Source of the DNA: Oscillospiraceae bacterium
GTDB taxonomy: Bacteria; Bacillota; Clostridia; Oscillospirales; Oscillospiraceae
Length of the DNA stretch: 64,000 nt
Reading direction: 5' to 3'
Assembly (NCBI GenBank): GCA_015067525.1
Contig: SVMH01000005.1
Location: 1 to 64,000, forward strand
Of this stretch, positions 50,126 to 57,968 are shown piece by piece. The first letter of the stretch is position 1, and each line of letters starts with the position of its first letter. The notes under the pieces are model-generated. The model saw only the letters and a list, made by a program, of their open reading frames with translations, ran no database searches and was not told the DNA's origin. Both the position numbers and the translations under genes were made by a program.

Positions 50126-51954
50126 TGGTCATTCTCCTTGTGGAAGTGGTCATATACCGCCTGCGCCGCCTGTCGGGGCAGCACGGCGCCCAGCTCGTCA
50201 AGAGCGGCGGCGGCAATGGCCTTCACGGTTTTGAAATGCTTCATCAGCGCTTTTTTACGCGCCTCGCCCACGCCGGGGATGCCGTCGAGACGGGAGGCGA
50301 AGCTGCTGCGCCTGTGCTTTTCGTGGTGGTAGGTGATGGCAAAGCGGTGCACCTCTTCCTGAATGGTGCCGATGAGGGTGAAGAGGTGGGGGCTTTGCTG
50401 AATGCCCAGCTCCTGTCCCTCGGCCGTCATCAACGCGCGGGTGCGGTGTCGGTCATCCTTCACCATGCCCAGAATGGGCACTTCCAGACCCAGCGCGCGC
50501 AGCGCTTCCTGCGCAGCGCGGGCGTGCATTTCACCGCCGTCGATCAGCAGAAGATCCGGCGTTTGGTCGAATTTCTCGTCGCCGTCCAAATAGCGGCGGA
50601 AGCGGCGGGTCAGCACCTCCCGCATGGCGGCGTAGTCATCGGGGTGCTCCAGCGTTTTGATCTGGAAGCGGCGGTAGTCCCGCTTGAGGGGCTTGCCGTC
50701 ATGGAACACCACCATGCTGGCCACCATGTCGGCGCTGCCGGTGTTGGAGATGTCGTAGGCCTCCAGACGGCGGGGGACGTGATCGAGACCTGCCAGAGCG
50801 CCCAGCTGCTCCAGCGTTTTGCCGGTGCGCTCGCTCTGGGTGGTGATGCGCTCCACTTCCTCGGCGGCGTTGCGCACCGCCATCTTGAGAAGATCGGCCT
50901 TTTCGCCCCGCTGGGGCAGGCGGACAGTCACCTTGTGGCCGGCTTTTTCCGTCAGAAGCTGGGAGAATACGTCCTGATCCTCCAGCTCGCAGGGCAGCAG
51001 GATCTCGGCGGGGAAGACACCGCGGTCCAGGTAATATTGGCTCAGCACGGCGGAGAGAATGGCGCTCTCGCTCTCGTCTGCGGCAGCGGGGAACACCTGC
51101 ACCTCGCGGCCCAGGAGATCGCCGCCCTGAATGTGCAGCACGGCGCAGCCGCAGCGCACCTGACCGGGATAGACGCCCCAGACGTCGGTGTCAGCGCAGA
51201 CGCCGGCGATGACCTGCTGCTGCTTACCCAGCACCTCCAGGGCGCGGATGCGGTCACGCAGGGCGGCTGCTTTTTCAAAGGCCAGCGCTTCGGCGGCCTC
51301 TTCCATCTGCTGCTGCAATTCCGCTGTCAGCTGGCGGTATTTGCCGGAGAAGAGGCGGGCGGCCTGGTCGATGCGGGCGCGATATTCCGCCTGGTCGGGT
51401 CCATCGGAACGGCAGAAGCCGTCACACTTGCCGATATGGTAGTTCAGGCATGGCCGGTCCTTGCCGATATCCCGGGGAAAGCGGCGCGAGCAGGTGGGCA
51501 GATGCAGGGCGCTGCACACGGCGTCAATGGCCATGTGGGTGTCGTGCCGTCCGCCGAAGGGGCCGAAGTATCGCGCGCCGTCATCGGCGGCCTTGGACAC
51601 CAGCGAAAAGCGGGGATAGGCGCCCCCCTGCTCCAGACGGATGAAGGGATAGCCCTTGTCGTCCTTCAAGAGAATGTTGTAGCGGGGTTGGTGGCGCTTG
51701 ATGAGGGAGTTTTCCAGCACCAGCGCCTCAAATTCGGAGGAGACAAAGATGGTGTCAAACTTATCCACCTGACTGACCATGATGCGCGTCTTTTCGTTGT
51801 GCTGCGAGCCGCTCTGGAAATACTGGGTGACCCGGTTTTTCAGTTTCTTGGCCTTGCCCACATAGATGACCTTGCCCGTCTTGTCCATCATGAGATAGAC
51901 GCCGGGAGCCAGTGGCAGATCGTTGGCCTTTTCGCGCAGTTCATCGCGTGTCAT
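50122..51954 (-). CDS. uvrC: Excinuclease ABC subunit C
   Basis: 610-aa nucleotide excision repair nuclease. N-terminal GIY-YIG domain (PGVYLMMDKTGKVIYVGKAK), UvrB-interacting UVR helix pair (ELQQQMEEAAEALAFEKAAALRD), C-terminal RNase H-like nuclease (YDISNTGSADMVASMVVF, DLLLIDGG) and helix-hairpin-helix (IPGVGEARKKALMKHF). Own promoter at 51987-52015. Overlaps the pyruvate-kinase-like gene by 4 bp. Confidence 0.97.
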   Translation of the reverse strand: MTRDELREKANDLPLAPGVYLMMDKTGKVIYVGKAKKLKNRVTQYFQSGSQHNEKTRIMVSQVDKFDTIFVSSEFEALVLENSLIKRHQPRYNILLKDDKGYPFIRLEQGGAYPRFSLVSKAADDGARYFGPFGGRHDTHMAIDAVCSALHLPTCSRRFPRDIGKDRPCLNYHIGKCDGFCRSDGPDQAEYRARIDQAARLFSGKYRQLTAELQQQMEEAAEALAFEKAAALRDRIRALEVLGKQQQVIAGVCADTDVWGVYPGQVRCGCAVLHIQGGDLLGREVQVFPAAADESESAILSAVLSQYYLDRGVFPAEILLPCELEDQDVFSQLLTEKAGHKVTVRLPQRGEKADLLKMAVRNAAEEVERITTQSERTGKTLEQLGALAGLDHVPRRLEAYDISNTGSADMVASMVVFHDGKPLKRDYRRFQIKTLEHPDDYAAMREVLTRRFRRYLDGDEKFDQTPDLLLIDGGEMHARAAQEALRALGLEVPILGMVKDDRHRTRALMTAEGQELGIQQSPHLFTLIGTIQEEVHRFAITYHHEKHRRSSFASRLDGIPGVGEARKKALMKHFKTVKAIAAAALDELGAVLPRQAAQAVYDHFHKENDQ

Positions 51955-51986
51955 GGCGCCGCCTCCTTTCCTTGTTTCTTTGCTTC

Positions 51987-52015
51987 AGTATAGCATGCGC
52001 CATGAGGGGGCGCAA
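51987..52015 (-). promoter_or_regulatory. Promoter of uvrC
   Basis: On the minus strand TTGCGC, 17-bp spacer ending ATGC, TATACT. Confidence 0.7.
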
Positions 52016-52027
52016 GCAAAAGCGTGG

Positions 52028-52056
52028 TTGCACCATGGGGAATTGGTGTGTATAAT
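52028..52056 (+). promoter_or_regulatory. Promoter of nudC
   Basis: TTGCAC (52028-52033), 17-bp spacer ending TGTG, TATAAT (52051-52056); the -35s of uvrC and nudC are nearly back to back. Confidence 0.8.
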
Positions 52057-52091
52057 GAAAGCACAATGACGAAAAACGGGGGAAAACAGCC

Positions 52092-52937
52092 ATGATCCAG
52101 GATATCGGCAGCCATATTTATGACCGTGCCTACTCGCTCCGCGCGGCGCAGATGCAGGACTACGCCCTGTGCTACCGGCAGGGTAAGGTGCTGCTGCGGC
52201 AGGAGGGGGAGGATGCGTGGGCGCTGCCCCGGTTTTGCGACTTCCCGCAGGCGCTGCGGCCCGATCTCGCCACAGCGCGGCACTTCTTTGCCCTGGACGG
52301 CGTGGGCTGCTATCTCTGCGACCCCGACCCGTCGGAGGATGTGCTGCCGGCAGGCTGGATGTATTGCTCTTACCAGATGCTGCGTACTGTGCGGCCTATG
52401 GAGGTGGCCTTTGCCGCCACCACCGGCGCCCAGCTGGACCGTTGGTACAAGAGCCGCGCTTACTGCGGCCGCTGCGGCGCCAAAATGCAGCCCAGCGAGA
52501 TCGAGCGGGCCATGGTGTGCCCCGAGTGCGGCCAGATCGAGTATCCCAAGATCTGCCCTGCCGTCATCGTGGCGGTGACGGACGGCGATAAGCTGCTGCT
52601 GACCCGCTATGCCGACCGGCCCTACCGCGGCCCCGCTCTCATCGCCGGCTTTGTGGAGATCGGCGAGACGCTGGAGGACACCGTGCGCCGTGAGGTGCTG
52701 GAAGAGGTGGGGCTCCACGTGAAGAACATCCGCTACTATAAAAACCAGCCCTGGTCCTTCACCGACACGCTGCTGTGCGGCTTTTACTGTGACTTGGACG
52801 GCGAGGCGGAGATCCATCTGGACCGCAACGAGCTGTGCGAGGGTGTGTGGATGGCACGCCACGAGCTGCCGGAGCGGGAGAACGACGTGAGTTTGACCTC
52901 CGAGATGATCGAGATGTTCCGCCGCGGGGAGCGGTGA
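52092..52937 (+). CDS. nudC: NADH pyrophosphatase/decapping enzyme NudC
   Basis: 281-aa Nudix hydrolase that cuts NADH/NAD (also RNA 5' NAD caps) to NMN(H). Zinc ribbon CGRCG and CPECG (about residues 124-144), Nudix box GFVEIGETLEDTVRREVLEE followed by VG, and the family motif near KNQPWSF (canonical SQPWPF). Start 52092 after GGGGGAAAAC. A small unknown gene follows 42 bp later. Confidence 0.93.
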   Translation: MIQDIGSHIYDRAYSLRAAQMQDYALCYRQGKVLLRQEGEDAWALPRFCDFPQALRPDLATARHFFALDGVGCYLCDPDPSEDVLPAGWMYCSYQMLRTVRPMEVAFAATTGAQLDRWYKSRAYCGRCGAKMQPSEIERAMVCPECGQIEYPKICPAVIVAVTDGDKLLLTRYADRPYRGPALIAGFVEIGETLEDTVRREVLEEVGLHVKNIRYYKNQPWSFTDTLLCGFYCDLDGEAEIHLDRNELCEGVWMARHELPERENDVSLTSEMIEMFRRGER

Positions 52938-52979
52938 AGAGGCGTGTGCTGCGTATACGCGAAAGGAGTTATTACGAAA

Positions 52980-53324
52980 GTGGCTGTTTTGCGTGTGATT
53001 TGTCGCGCTGGTGCATCCAAAGAATGCGTGCAACAGGTGCAGGAAAAGATGAAAAACTTTTCTTGGGTGACCGGCAACCTCACAGAGCGTGTTCCGTATT
53101 GGAAAGATGAATCTTTGGAAGAAATAACGTTTGAGATCCAGTGCGGTGCAAGGATGGGAAAAGACCACTGGGAGGACCTGTTTTCTGCCATATCCGGAGA
53201 ATGGATCTCCATACCGGACCGGATGGCTCTTGATATGGTGCATTCGTGTTCCATACAGGAAATGGAGAAAAACCCTAAGGCCTTTTTCGCTGCGATGTAT
53301 GTAAGTGAAGAGGAACTATTGTAA
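52980..53324 (+). CDS. Hypothetical protein downstream of nudC
   Basis: 114 aa, no transmembrane segment, no family recognised. Starts with GTG at 52980 (AAAGGAG 11 bp upstream, a little far; ATT codons lie nearer but are unusual starts). The segment VPYWKDESLEEITFEI and a Trp-rich middle (DHWEDLFSAISGEWISIPDR) suggest a compact alpha/beta protein. AT content is above that of nudC and recG, hinting at recent acquisition, which is inference. Confidence 0.55.
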   Translation: MAVLRVICRAGASKECVQQVQEKMKNFSWVTGNLTERVPYWKDESLEEITFEIQCGARMGKDHWEDLFSAISGEWISIPDRMALDMVHSCSIQEMEKNPKAFFAAMYVSEEELL

Positions 53325-53328
53325 TAAC

Positions 53329-53371
53329 AAGGAGCGGCAGGCGTAAAACCTGCCGCTCCTGTTCTATTTTT
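53329..53371. terminator. Bidirectional terminator
   Basis: AGGAGCGGCAGG, CGTAAAA region, CCTGCCGCTCCT, then TGTTCTATTTTT. Confidence 0.85.
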
Positions 53372-53372
53372 G

Positions 53373-55427
53373 TCAGTTCAGTGCCTCGGCGTTCAATTCA
53401 AACAACTCGCCGATACGCTGGCGCAGGGCGCGGTGCTCGGTTTTTTCCAGCGTGCCGTCGTCTGCCAGCAGCGCTTTGGCGGCGGTCTGTGCCTCGTCCA
53501 GCAGGCGCATGTCACAGCTGAGATCGGCGATCTTCATGGCGGGCAGGCCGTGCTGGCGCTGTCCGAAGAAGTCACCGGGGCCGCGGAGCCGCAGGTCTTC
53601 TTCCGAAATTTTGAAGCCGTCGTTGGTCTGGGTCATGATCTTCAGCCGCTGGCGGGTCTCCTCGTTCTGGGTGTCGCTCAGCAGGATGCAGTAACTCTTG
53701 GCGCTGCCGCGGCCCACGCGGCCGCGCAGCTGGTGCAGCTGGCTCAGGCCGAAGCGTTCCGCGTTTTCCACCACCATGGTGTTGGCATTGGGTACGTCCA
53801 CGCCCACCTCGATGACGGTGGTGGACACCAGAATGTCGCTCTCGCCGGCGGCGAAGGCGGCCATGACGGTCTCCTTCTCTTTCGGTTTCATCTTGCCGTG
53901 GAGCACGGATACCCGCAGATCGGGGAACACTTTTTGCTGCAGCTCCTGCGCGTAGGCGGTAACGGCTTTGCGCTCGTCGGGGATCTCCTCGCCATCGCCC
54001 ACCAGCGGGCAGACAATGAACACCTGATGACCCTCAGCCACCTGCTTGCGGATAAAGGCGTTGATGCGCTGTCGGTAATCCTCGCCCACGGCGAAGGTAT
54101 CCACCTTCTGCCGCCCGGGAGGCAGCTCGTTGATGATGGACACGTCCAGATCGCCGTAGATGATGAGGGCCAGCGTGCGGGGGATGGGGGTGGCGGAGAG
54201 CACCAGCATATGGGGATGCTCCGCCTTCTGCCCCAGCGCGGCCCGCTGATTGACACCGAAGCGGTGCTGCTCGTCGGTGATGACGAGGCCGAGTTTGGCG
54301 TACTGCACATCCTCGGTCAGCAGGGCGTGGGTGCCGATGCACAGGTCGATCTCGCCGCTTTGGAGATCTGCCAAAATCTCGCGCCGCTCCTTGGCACGGG
54401 TGGAGCCCGTCAGCAGGGCGCAGCGCAGCCCAAAACGGGCGAACAGCGGGGCAAGGCCCTCGTAGTGCTGGCGGGCCAGAATCTCCGTAGGGGCCATCAG
54501 AGCGCTCTGCCAGCCGTTCTGCGCGGCAAACCACACGCAGGCGGCAGCCACCATGGTCTTGCCGCTGCCCACGTCGCCCTGACACAGGCGGTTCATGGGG
54601 CGCTGCGCGCACATATCGGAAATGGCATCCCCAATGGCGCGCTGTTGGGCGCCGGTCAGGGTAAAGGGCAGCTTTTCATAGAAGGGCGTCATGTCCACGG
54701 CGCGGCAGGCGGGGCCGGCCACATCCTGCCGCCGCGAGCGCAGCAAATGCAGGCCGCAGGTGAGGAGGAACAGCTCTTCAAACACCATGCGCCGCCGGGC
54801 GATCTCCAGCGCCTCGGGGGAGACGGGAAAATGGATGTTCTCATAGGCGTAACCCACATAGCACAGGTTGTGCCGCCGGCGCACTTCATCCGGCAGAACG
54901 TCCTCCAGCAGCTCACGGCACGCGTCCAGACCCTGCCGCACGGCGCGGCTGAGGATCAGCTGGCTGACACCGGCGGTGAGGGGATAGAGGGGCATGATGC
55001 GGCCGGTGATCTGCTGCTGGCCCTCCTTTTCGATAAGGGGGTTGATCATCTGGCGGCGCAGCAGATTGCCCTCCACCTTGCCGTAGAAAATGTAGGTCTC
55101 GCCCTTGTGCAGGGAGTTTTTGCGGTATTCCTGATTGAAAAATACCAGGTCGAGACTGCCGCCCTCGTCCACGGCGCGGCACTTCACCAGTGTGCGGCCG
55201 CCGCTGATGCGGTGGGCGGTGGGGTCGGCGGCCACCATGGCGCGGACGCAGGCGTTTTCGCCCAGAATGAGATCGCGGATGGGGCGGGTGAGGGTGCGGT
55301 CCTCATAGCCGCGGGGATAGTAGGAGATGAGGTCCCGGAGCGTGGCGATACCCAGCTTGTTCAGCGACTTGGCGCGCTGCTCGCCAATGCCCTTGATGTA
55401 ACGGATATCGGTTTTCAGATCGGCCAT
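53373..55427 (-). CDS. recG: ATP-dependent DNA helicase RecG
   Basis: 684 aa. Wedge/OB domain (about 1-250), superfamily 2 helicase: Walker A GDVGSGKTMVA, DEAD-box-type DEQHRFG, motif III SATPIPRTLAL, motif VI region QLRGRVGRG (QxxGRxGR). Reverses stalled forks and branch-migrates Holliday junctions. Promoter at 55456-55484 (minus). Preceded on the right by its own unit. Confidence 0.97.
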   Translation of the reverse strand: MADLKTDIRYIKGIGEQRAKSLNKLGIATLRDLISYYPRGYEDRTLTRPIRDLILGENACVRAMVAADPTAHRISGGRTLVKCRAVDEGGSLDLVFFNQEYRKNSLHKGETYIFYGKVEGNLLRRQMINPLIEKEGQQQITGRIMPLYPLTAGVSQLILSRAVRQGLDACRELLEDVLPDEVRRRHNLCYVGYAYENIHFPVSPEALEIARRRMVFEELFLLTCGLHLLRSRRQDVAGPACRAVDMTPFYEKLPFTLTGAQQRAIGDAISDMCAQRPMNRLCQGDVGSGKTMVAAACVWFAAQNGWQSALMAPTEILARQHYEGLAPLFARFGLRCALLTGSTRAKERREILADLQSGEIDLCIGTHALLTEDVQYAKLGLVITDEQHRFGVNQRAALGQKAEHPHMLVLSATPIPRTLALIIYGDLDVSIINELPPGRQKVDTFAVGEDYRQRINAFIRKQVAEGHQVFIVCPLVGDGEEIPDERKAVTAYAQELQQKVFPDLRVSVLHGKMKPKEKETVMAAFAAGESDILVSTTVIEVGVDVPNANTMVVENAERFGLSQLHQLRGRVGRGSAKSYCILLSDTQNEETRQRLKIMTQTNDGFKISEEDLRLRGPGDFFGQRQHGLPAMKIADLSCDMRLLDEAQTAAKALLADDGTLEKTEHRALRQRIGELFELNAEALN

Positions 55428-55455
55428 GGACTCACCTCCTGCAAAATTTTTCTAT

Positions 55456-55484
55456 ATTGTATCAGTTTTCAATCGAAAATACAA
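55456..55484 (-). promoter_or_regulatory. Promoter of recG
   Basis: On the minus strand TTGTAT, 17-bp spacer ending CTGA, TACAAT. Confidence 0.75.
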
Positions 55485-55494
55485 TCGAAAGAGA

Positions 55495-55524
55495 AAGAGA
55501 CGGCCCGGAAAGGGCCGTCTCTTG
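55495..55524 (-). terminator. Intrinsic terminator of the four-helix membrane gene
   Basis: GAGACGGCCC, five nt, GGGCCGTCTC; on the minus strand followed by TTTCTCTTTCG. Confidence 0.85.
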
Positions 55525-55558
55525 ACGGTTGAACATTCGTATCGCTGTATTTCTGTCC

Positions 55559-56029
55559 TCAGCGCTTGCGCAGGAGATGCGCCATACCCAGGCACAGGGC
55601 GATACCCACGCCGAAGGGAATGATCCACAAAAAAGCCAGTATCGGCTCTGTGCCCGGCCTTGCCAGAAAACCCTGATGCTCCATATATCCGAGGAGGAGC
55701 GCATAAGTGGCGCCAATCGTCGCTACCATGCTATGGGAGAGGACGAAGGCCAGCGCAACAAAGAGGCTGCTGGCGGCATTGGGGCGAGGTTTAGTGGCTT
55801 CGGGATGCGCCTTTTGCGCAATGCAGCGGAAGATGCATGCCAGCGCCAGACATACGGCGATGGCAACTAAAAACGGAGGGGACAACCACCATGCATCCGG
55901 CGCTCCGGGGGCATATACACCCCAAATTCCTTTCAGGTAGATCTTTACGTAAAAAAACATAACGACCGCCAGCATGGCATGGGAAAACACCAACGCCAGA
56001 ACGAGCATACAGTTGCTTGCTTTTTTCAT
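55559..56029 (-). CDS. Four-helix membrane protein with an internal duplication
   Basis: 156 aa. Four hydrophobic segments in two similar halves: LVLALVFSHAMLAVVMFFYV ... FLVAIAVCLALACIFR and LFVALAFVLSHSMVATIGAT ... IPFGVGIALCLGMAHLLR. The shared SHAM/SHSM element marks the duplication. It may be an insertion membrane protein (YoaI/DUF-type) but I do not recognise a family. ATG 56029 follows GGAGGTATTTTTTG. Separate unit. Confidence 0.7.
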   Translation of the reverse strand: MKKASNCMLVLALVFSHAMLAVVMFFYVKIYLKGIWGVYAPGAPDAWWLSPPFLVAIAVCLALACIFRCIAQKAHPEATKPRPNAASSLFVALAFVLSHSMVATIGATYALLLGYMEHQGFLARPGTEPILAFLWIIPFGVGIALCLGMAHLLRKR

Positions 56030-56095
56030 CAAAAAATACCTCCGCCCTACATAGTGTGTATGAATAACAGCATCGAATTTCGGTGTTGTCCGGCG

Positions 56096-56680
56096 TTAAA
56101 ACCCGGTAAAGGGGGAGAAATCGTCCACGGGGGCAAAATCGGAGGAGAGAAGGGGATCGTCCGCAGGGAGGTCGTCCAAGGGAGCAAAGTCATCCTCGGT
56201 GATGATACGCGGCACATAGTCCACATACTGGAACCGAAGGCCGTTTTCCTCCATGACCTCGCTCTGCGCGGCCACTTCCCAGTTGGGAGATTTGTCCAGA
56301 TCGGGGAAGAAGGCGTCGGCTTCCGCCTCGGCAAAGACCTTGGTGACATACACCCGGTCGCACAGGCTGAGGAACTGGCGGTATACCGTGGCGCCGCCAA
56401 TGACAAAGGCGTCGGCGCCGGCGGCAAAAACGGCGGCGGCGCTGTTGTGAACCACTTCGGCGTTTTCGGCAGTGTAATGGGGGTCGGAGGTCAGCACGAT
56501 GTTGCGGCGGCCGGGCAGGCCCTTGCCGCCGGGCAGGCTTTCCAGCGTGCTGCGGCCCATCACCACGGTGTGGCCGGCGGTGAGCGCCTTGAAGCGCTTG
56601 AGATCGGCGCTGATGCGGAACAGCAGTTCGTTATCTTTTCCAATGCCCCAGTTTTCGCTGACGGCTACGATTGCTTGCAT
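56096..56680 (-). CDS. folA: Dihydrofolate reductase with an acidic C-terminal extension
   Basis: 194 aa. DHFR core about 162 residues: IVAVSENWGIGKDNELLFRISADLKRFK, VVMGRSTLESLPGGKGLPGRRNIVLT, FVIGGATVYRQFL. Last about 32 residues are an acidic extension with two similar units, TEDDFAPLDDLPADD and SSDFAPVDDFSPF, not usual for the family. Reduces DHF to THF. thyA lies upstream on the same strand, so thymidylate synthesis and folate recycling are together, but three strong hairpins lie between them. Confidence 0.95.
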   Translation of the reverse strand: MQAIVAVSENWGIGKDNELLFRISADLKRFKALTAGHTVVMGRSTLESLPGGKGLPGRRNIVLTSDPHYTAENAEVVHNSAAAVFAAGADAFVIGGATVYRQFLSLCDRVYVTKVFAEAEADAFFPDLDKSPNWEVAAQSEVMEENGLRFQYVDYVPRIITEDDFAPLDDLPADDPLLSSDFAPVDDFSPFTGF

Positions 56681-56764
56681 AAAGGGATCCTCCTATACTT
56701 GTCGCTTCATGTGTGCCGCGTGTCATAAGGCACTCATGGAACGACACAATGCTGGTTTCACAGA

Positions 56765-56790
56765 ATTTTCCTGTCCGCAGACAGGAAAAT
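56765..56790. repeat. Perfect hairpin 1 of 3 between thyA and folA
   Basis: ATTTTCCTGTC (56765-56775), CGCA, GACAGGAAAAT (56780-56790): 11-bp perfect stem. Confidence 0.75.
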
Positions 56791-56841
56791 AAAAACAAAT
56801 GCATGATTTATGACGACATGTGCGTCGGAAATCATACTTTG

Positions 56842-56892
56842 CATATCGGCCGTGCCGACTTTTCTGTCAGGAATCGAGGCGCGGCCGATATG
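56842..56892. repeat. Hairpin 2 of 3: 15-bp stem
   Basis: CATATCGGCCGTGCC (56842-56856) pairs with GGCGCGGCCGATATG (56878-56892), one G-T wobble, 21-nt loop. Confidence 0.85.
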
Positions 56893-56901
56893 AAACCCTT
56901 C

Positions 56902-56929
56902 TCGCTCAAAATCGTAAGATTTTGAGCGA
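56902..56929. repeat. Perfect hairpin 3 of 3
   Basis: TCGCTCAAAATC, GTAA loop, GATTTTGAGCGA: 12-bp perfect stem just after the thyA stop. Confidence 0.8.
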
Positions 56930-56934
56930 ATGTC

Positions 56935-57765
56935 TTAGATTGCGACAGGAATTTTATCCTCGAAGGGATGGGGCTCGTAGCCCTGCAGGGAGAAGCTGTC
57001 GCGGGTGAAGGAATAGAAGTCGGTGACGGACTTGTCGATGATAAACCGGGGCGCCTCGCGGCCTTCCTTGTCCAGCATCTTTTCCACGATGGGCACGTGA
57101 CGGTCATAGATGTGGGCGTCAGCGATGACATGTACCAGCTCCCCGGCCTCCAGACCGCTGACCTGGGCCATCATGTGCACCAGCACGGCGTACTGCACCA
57201 CATTCCAGTTGTTGGCGGCCAGCATGTCCTGACTGCGCTGGTTCAAAATGGCGTTGAGGGTGTTGCCAGACACGTTGAAGGTCATGGAGTAGGCGCAGGG
57301 GTACAGGGCCATCTCGTGCAGATCCTGGAAATTGTAGATGTTGGTCAGGATGCGGCGGGAAGCGGGGTTGTGCTTCAGGTCGTACAGTACGCGGTCCACC
57401 TGATCCATCTCGCCCTCGGGATACTGGTGCTTGACGCCCAGCTGATAGCCGTAGGCCTTGCCGATGGAGCCGGACTCGTCGGCCCAGCTGTCCCAGATGT
57501 GGCCACGCAGGTCGTGAATGTTGTTGCTCTTCATCTGCCAGATCCACAGCAGCTCATCGATGCACGTCTTGAAGTAGGTGCGGCGGATGGTCAGAATGGG
57601 GAACTCCTCTTTCAGGTTGTAGCGGTTCACCACGCCGAATTTCTTCACCGTGTGGGCAGGTGCGCCGTCTTCCCAGTGGGGACGGACGTTCTGGTCTGTG
57701 TCCCACACGCCGTGGGTCAGGATATCGCGGATATTCTGCTTAAAAATTTCGTCTGCGCGGCTCAT
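56935..57765 (-). CDS. thyA: Thymidylate synthase
   Basis: 276-aa ThyA that methylates dUMP with methylene-THF. Catalytic Cys in LYPCAYSMTF (about residue 159), N-terminal strand and DWNQR-like substrate set (RSQDMLAANNWNVVQY), His/Tyr dUMP contacts HIYDRH. It belongs to the clostridial branch with PCAY in place of the PPCH seen in E. coli. Start 57765 after AAAGGAGGG. folA follows downstream. Confidence 0.96.
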   Translation of the reverse strand: MSRADEIFKQNIRDILTHGVWDTDQNVRPHWEDGAPAHTVKKFGVVNRYNLKEEFPILTIRRTYFKTCIDELLWIWQMKSNNIHDLRGHIWDSWADESGSIGKAYGYQLGVKHQYPEGEMDQVDRVLYDLKHNPASRRILTNIYNFQDLHEMALYPCAYSMTFNVSGNTLNAILNQRSQDMLAANNWNVVQYAVLVHMMAQVSGLEAGELVHVIADAHIYDRHVPIVEKMLDKEGREAPRFIIDKSVTDFYSFTRDSFSLQGYEPHPFEDKIPVAI

Positions 57766-57968
57766 ACAAAACCCCTCCTTTTATTTTCCTTAGTGTAGCA
57801 CAAAATTCGACAAAAAGAAAGAGTTTACTTTGTGAACCAAATAACGGAATGTGGAATAATGTGGGATAATTTTGCCAAAAAGATGTTTCTTTTTTGTCAA
57901 GATTATTGTATAATATGTCGTGCTGTGGGCGGGAACAGCCCGCGGCAGGAAAGAAGGAGGAAATCCAT

